Shown in pieces: positions 60,951 to 64,000 of a DNA stretch of 64,000 nt. This DNA is from Gemmatimonadota bacterium DH-78 (GTDB lineage Bacteria; Gemmatimonadota; Gemmatimonadetes; Longimicrobiales; Gaopeijiaceae), in assembly GCA_038095605.1 (NCBI GenBank), contig CP144380.1, positions 576,815 to 640,814 of the forward strand, in the 5' to 3' direction. The number at the start of each line of letters is the position of its first letter. Position 1 is the first letter of the stretch. A program made the translations under genes and the position numbers. A model generated the notes under the pieces. It did not search any database. It had not been told where the DNA came from and was given only the letters and a program-made list of their open reading frames with translations.

Positions 60951-61068
60951 AGATCGGTCGCGGGCGGGGGCGCCACGTCTTGCGCGGGCACTCGCGAACC
61001 GGGATTTTCCGTAACGGTTCGGGTCCGGAGGACTCGAACGACCTCGCCAACCGCACAGGTGACGACCG

Positions 61069-61503
61069 ATGAAGCAGAACGGCCGTTTCATGGTGGGGCT
61101 CGTGGGTGTCGCGGCGGTCGTGACCTATCTGGTCTGGACCGGCGTCAGCGACACGATGATGTACTACATGACCCCCACGGAGCTCATCGCGAAGATCGAC
61201 CAGGACCCCACCTTCCGAGACGTGGGTGTGAAGGTGAGTGGACGACTCGTGGTGAACAGCCACGAGTCCGAACCGGGGTCGATGGTGCACCGCTTCGTGA
61301 TCCATGACACCGACGACGAGAGCGTCACCTTCCCGGTCGAGTACCGCCAGCCGCTGCCCGACACCTTCACCGACTCGCCCGACATGCTGGTCGACGTGGT
61401 GATGGAGGGTCGCTTCGACGAAGCCGGCGTCTTCCAGGCGAACTCGGTTCTCACCAAGTGCGGAAGCCGCTACGAGGCCTCGCCCGAGGAACTGCGGACG
61501 TGA
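61069..61503 (+). CDS. ccmE: Cytochrome c maturation heme chaperone CcmE, CxxxY type
   Basis: 144 aa. N-terminal TM segment (FMVGLVGVAAVVTYLVWTG), then the OB-fold of CcmE (YYMTPTELIAKI, VGVKVSGRLVVNS, FTDSPDMLVDVVMEGRFDE). The heme site HxxxY of most CcmE proteins is here CGSRY: Cys replaces His. That variant is known from some Desulfovibrio and archaeal CcmE. It carries heme from CcmC to the apocytochrome. The stop overlaps a GTG start for ccmF. Confidence 0.93.
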   Translation: MKQNGRFMVGLVGVAAVVTYLVWTGVSDTMMYYMTPTELIAKIDQDPTFRDVGVKVSGRLVVNSHESEPGSMVHRFVIHDTDDESVTFPVEYRQPLPDTFTDSPDMLVDVVMEGRFDEAGVFQANSVLTKCGSRYEASPEELRT

Positions 61504-63560
61504 ATGTACTGGGCGAACTCGCCCTCTGGATCGCCCTTCCGGTTTCGCTGTTCGGGATGGTGCTCGGGTTCGCCGGAGGACGGGCGCGACGGGGGGATCT
61601 GACCCTCTCCGCCGAGCGGAGTGTCTACGCCGTCTTCTTCCTGTCGGTGATCGCCAGCCTCGGGGTGGTCGACACCTTCCTCAACGACCGCTTCGAGTAC
61701 TGGTACGTCGCCAACTACTCGAGCCGGAACCTCGAGACCTTCTTCAAGGTGTCGGGGCTGTGGGCGGGCCAGCGCGGCTCGCTCCTCTTCTGGCTGCTGC
61801 TGCTGTCGTGTTTCGCCGCCATCGCCGTCTTCTCCAACCGGAAGAAGAACCGCGAGTTCATGCCCTACGTGGCGGGCACGCTGCTCACGATCACCTCGTT
61901 CTTCCTCGTGGTGCTGCTCTTCGCGGACGTGAATCCGTTCGAGAAGCTCACCTTCACGCCGGCCGACGGGTCGGGGCTGAATCCGCAGCTCCAGAACTAC
62001 TGGATGACGATCCACCCGCCCACGCTGTATCTGGGCTTCACCGCCTTCACGGTGCCCTTCGCCTTCGCGGTGGCGGCGCTGCTCAACGGGCGGCTCGATG
62101 CGCGCTGGATCGTCATCACCCGCAAGTGGACGCTGCTCTCGTGGTTCTTCCTGAGCAACGGGATCATCTTCGGCATGCGGTGGGCCTACGAGGAGCTCGG
62201 CTGGGGCGGCTACTGGTTCTGGGATCCGGTGGAGAACGCCTCGCTGCTGCCCTGGCTGACGGCCACGGCGTTCCTGCACAGCATCCAGATTCAGGAAAAC
62301 CGCGGGATGCTGAAGGTGTGGAACATGGGGCTGGTGATCCTCACCTTCCTGCTGACGATCTTCGCCACCTTCCTCACGCGATCGGGGCTGATCGAGTCGG
62401 TCCACACCTTCGCGCAGGAGCTGAAGATCGCCTACATCTTCCTCGGCTTCATGTCGTCGATCCTGATGGTGGGGCTGGTGCTCGTGCTCTACCGTCTGCC
62501 GAGGCTCAAGAGCGACAACCAGATCGAGAGCTTCCTCAGCCGCGAGTCGGCGTTCGTCTTCAACAACCTGATTCTGCTCGGCGCCACCTTCGCCGTGCTG
62601 TGGGGCACCCTCCTTCCGCTCATCAGCGAGGGGCTCACGGGGCAGGAGATCGCGGTGGGCCCGCCCTTCTTCAACCGGGTGAACCTGCCGATCGGTCTCG
62701 CGCTGCTCGCGCTCATGGGCATCGGCCCCGTGATCGCGTGGCGGCGCGCGTCGCGCCGCAACCTGGTGCGCAACTTCCTGCGACCGGTGAGCGTCGGGCT
62801 GGCGACCATGCTCGGGCTCTGGATCGGCGGGGCGCGGCACGCCATGGCGCTCGTCACCTTCGGGCTCGCCGCCTTCGTGATGACGATCATCGTCGTCGAG
62901 TTCTGGAAGGGGACCCGGGCGCGGGCCCGTATCGAGGGGGAGGGCGCCTTCAAGGCCTTCCTGCACCTGATCGCGCGCAACCGGCGGCGCTGGGGCGGCT
63001 ACATCGTGCACGTGGGGGTGGTGGTGATCTTCACCGCCTTCGCGGCCGCGCCCTGGTATCAGGAGTTTCTTCAGACGCTCGAGCCCGGTGAGGTGATGGT
63101 GGCGGAGTCGCCGCTCGGCCACACCTACGAGCTCACCTACGAGGGACTCTCCACCAACATCCGCGATCTCGAGCGCAACCTCGACTGGCAGGTGACCGCT
63201 CTGGTGAGTGTGCAGCGCGACGGCGAGCCGCTCGGCACCTTCACGACCGAGAAGCGGATGCACATGAACGCCGAGCAGATGTCGACCGAGGTCGGCATCC
63301 AGTCGTTCCCGCTCGAGGATCTCTACATCATCCTCGCCGACGCCGACCTCGGTCGGATCCTGCAGGGCGACGCGGCCGCGCAGTCGGTCACCTTCACCGT
63401 CATGGTGAAGCCGCTCGTCGGCTGGATCTGGGCGGGGGGGCTGATCCTCACCCTGGGGAGCCTGATCGCGATGTGGCCGAGTGCGGAACGACTCCGCACC
63501 GCCTCGTCGACGGGTCGCGCGGGCATGTCGGGCGCCGAGGCGCTCCCGACCGGAGACTGA
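61500..63560 (+). CDS. ccmF: Cytochrome c heme lyase CcmF
   Basis: 686 aa, many TM helices. The tryptophan-rich WWD-type motif WGGYWFWDPVENASLLPWL and the family blocks GQRGSLLFWLLLLS, YWMTIHPPTLYLGF, IIFGMRWAYEELGWGG and TFLTRSGLIESVHTF match CcmF. Attaches heme to CxxCH of apocytochromes in the periplasm. GTG start overlapping ccmE. A late periplasmic domain (YELTYEGLSTNIRDLERNL) is present. Confidence 0.95.
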   Translation: MNVLGELALWIALPVSLFGMVLGFAGGRARRGDLTLSAERSVYAVFFLSVIASLGVVDTFLNDRFEYWYVANYSSRNLETFFKVSGLWAGQRGSLLFWLLLLSCFAAIAVFSNRKKNREFMPYVAGTLLTITSFFLVVLLFADVNPFEKLTFTPADGSGLNPQLQNYWMTIHPPTLYLGFTAFTVPFAFAVAALLNGRLDARWIVITRKWTLLSWFFLSNGIIFGMRWAYEELGWGGYWFWDPVENASLLPWLTATAFLHSIQIQENRGMLKVWNMGLVILTFLLTIFATFLTRSGLIESVHTFAQELKIAYIFLGFMSSILMVGLVLVLYRLPRLKSDNQIESFLSRESAFVFNNLILLGATFAVLWGTLLPLISEGLTGQEIAVGPPFFNRVNLPIGLALLALMGIGPVIAWRRASRRNLVRNFLRPVSVGLATMLGLWIGGARHAMALVTFGLAAFVMTIIVVEFWKGTRARARIEGEGAFKAFLHLIARNRRRWGGYIVHVGVVVIFTAFAAAPWYQEFLQTLEPGEVMVAESPLGHTYELTYEGLSTNIRDLERNLDWQVTALVSVQRDGEPLGTFTTEKRMHMNAEQMSTEVGIQSFPLEDLYIILADADLGRILQGDAAAQSVTFTVMVKPLVGWIWAGGLILTLGSLIAMWPSAERLRTASSTGRAGMSGAEALPTGD

Positions 63561-63564
63561 GCCG

Positions 63565-64000
63565 ATGGCGTTGATCGGAGCGGTGCTCCTGGTGGTGGCG
63601 GTGGTGGCGTGGGTCCTGATGCCGGTCACGAAGGGGCAGCACGCCTCGCTCGAGCGCGATCGCGACGAGCTCACCGACGCGGAGGCGCGGCGTCGGGTGG
63701 CGCTGCTCGCCCTGCGCGACGTGGAGTACGACTACCACACCGGCAAGCTCGACGAGAACGACTACAGGGCGCTCCGCAGCGAGCTGTCGGCCGAGGCGCT
63801 GGCCGCCCTTCAGGCCCTCGAAGACGAGTCGACCGGTGCGCGACGGGCGGTGGACGCGGAGCTCGAGGCGGAGATCGCCGCAGTGCGCGCAGGTCTCGAA
63901 GCGGGAACGACTTGTGCCTCCTGCGGTCATGTGAATCCGCAGGGGAGCCGGTTCTGTGCCTCCTGCGGGGGCGCCCTGGCCGCCCGCGAGGTTTCGCCCT
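63565..64000 (+). CDS. CcmI-like protein with zinc ribbon, runs off window
   Basis: Partial, >145 aa. N-terminal TM segment (LIGAVLLVVAVVAWVLMPVT), then ALRDVEYDYHTGKLDENDY and ALRSELSAEALAALQALED, the short CcmI N-terminal (helix) module, then CASCGHVNPQGSRFCASCGG, a zinc ribbon. It follows ccmF after 4 bases. Probably helps heme attachment or holds the apocytochrome. The rest of the cassette (ccmA/B/C/H) is presumably downstream. Confidence 0.75.
   Translation, partial: MALIGAVLLVVAVVAWVLMPVTKGQHASLERDRDELTDAEARRRVALLALRDVEYDYHTGKLDENDYRALRSELSAEALAALQALEDESTGARRAVDAELEAEIAAVRAGLEAGTTCASCGHVNPQGSRFCASCGGALAAREVSP

Noticed and set aside
61470-63674. Minus-strand frame of ~730 codons opposite ccmF
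   Set aside because: Antisense to a canonical CcmF with intact motifs.
1-64000. CRISPR array, rRNA or tRNA genes
   Set aside because: No regularly spaced repeats, no rRNA sequence and no cloverleaf-like stretch recognised on either strand.

Overview
The window is high-GC bacterial chromosome with tightly packed, often overlapping genes. Gene content (many outer-membrane-type lipoproteins, an LPS heptosyltransferase, CcmE/CcmF cytochrome maturation, ECF sigma/anti-sigma pairs, paired M16 peptidases, six-bladed propeller lipoproteins, DUF58/BatA) suggests a Gram-negative, probably aerobic member of the Gemmatimonadota or a similar phylum. That placement is inferred from gene content; no rRNA or tRNA gene was found.

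Layout. 1-2574 (minus): DUF58 and BatA-like VWA proteins. 2781-4697: secreted DUF4384 protein with a long low-complexity tail. 5173-10645: lepA, heptosyltransferase, ROK sugar kinase and a secreted amidohydrolase. 10779-11767: DUF2461 and TfoX/YjbR-like pair. 12052-15722: tightly overlapping run PfkB kinase, STAS-HATPase, STAS, trans-sulfuration enzyme.

15909-20612 is the most unusual part: six genes on one strand, visibly richer in A/T than the flanks. They encode a putative class III cyclase-like protein, a one-TM helical protein, a ThsB-like TIR protein, an Nmad2 protein, a protein of the 5-hmdU DNA kinase helical family and a MazG nucleotide pyrophosphohydrolase with a C-terminal extension. 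The content looks like a nucleotide-signalling plus nucleotide-modification anti-phage cassette, and I do not recognise the full combination as a named system.

21060-37807 is accessory-rich. It holds surface or lipoproteins, a phosphatidate phosphatase-like App1 protein, pgm, a HEAT/cyclophilin lipoprotein, a DUF4353 lipoprotein, a Kv-type channel and a CPBP protease. It also holds several toxin-antitoxin loci, both intact (MntA-HepT, VapBC, RES-Xre) and broken (Phd with a VapC remnant, a truncated Doc). Two of the intact loci show clear palindromic operators.

37897-64000 is mostly core: P5C dehydrogenase, Mrp ATPase, an ECF sigma/anti-sigma/envelope-protein operon, ubiE, an M16 pair, mutM, ybjQ, purD, an M48 peptidase, a second trans-sulfuration enzyme, glmM-glmS (UDP-GlcNAc supply), dtd, maf, glpK and the cytochrome c maturation genes ccmE (CxxxY variant), ccmF and a CcmI/zinc-ribbon protein that runs off the window.
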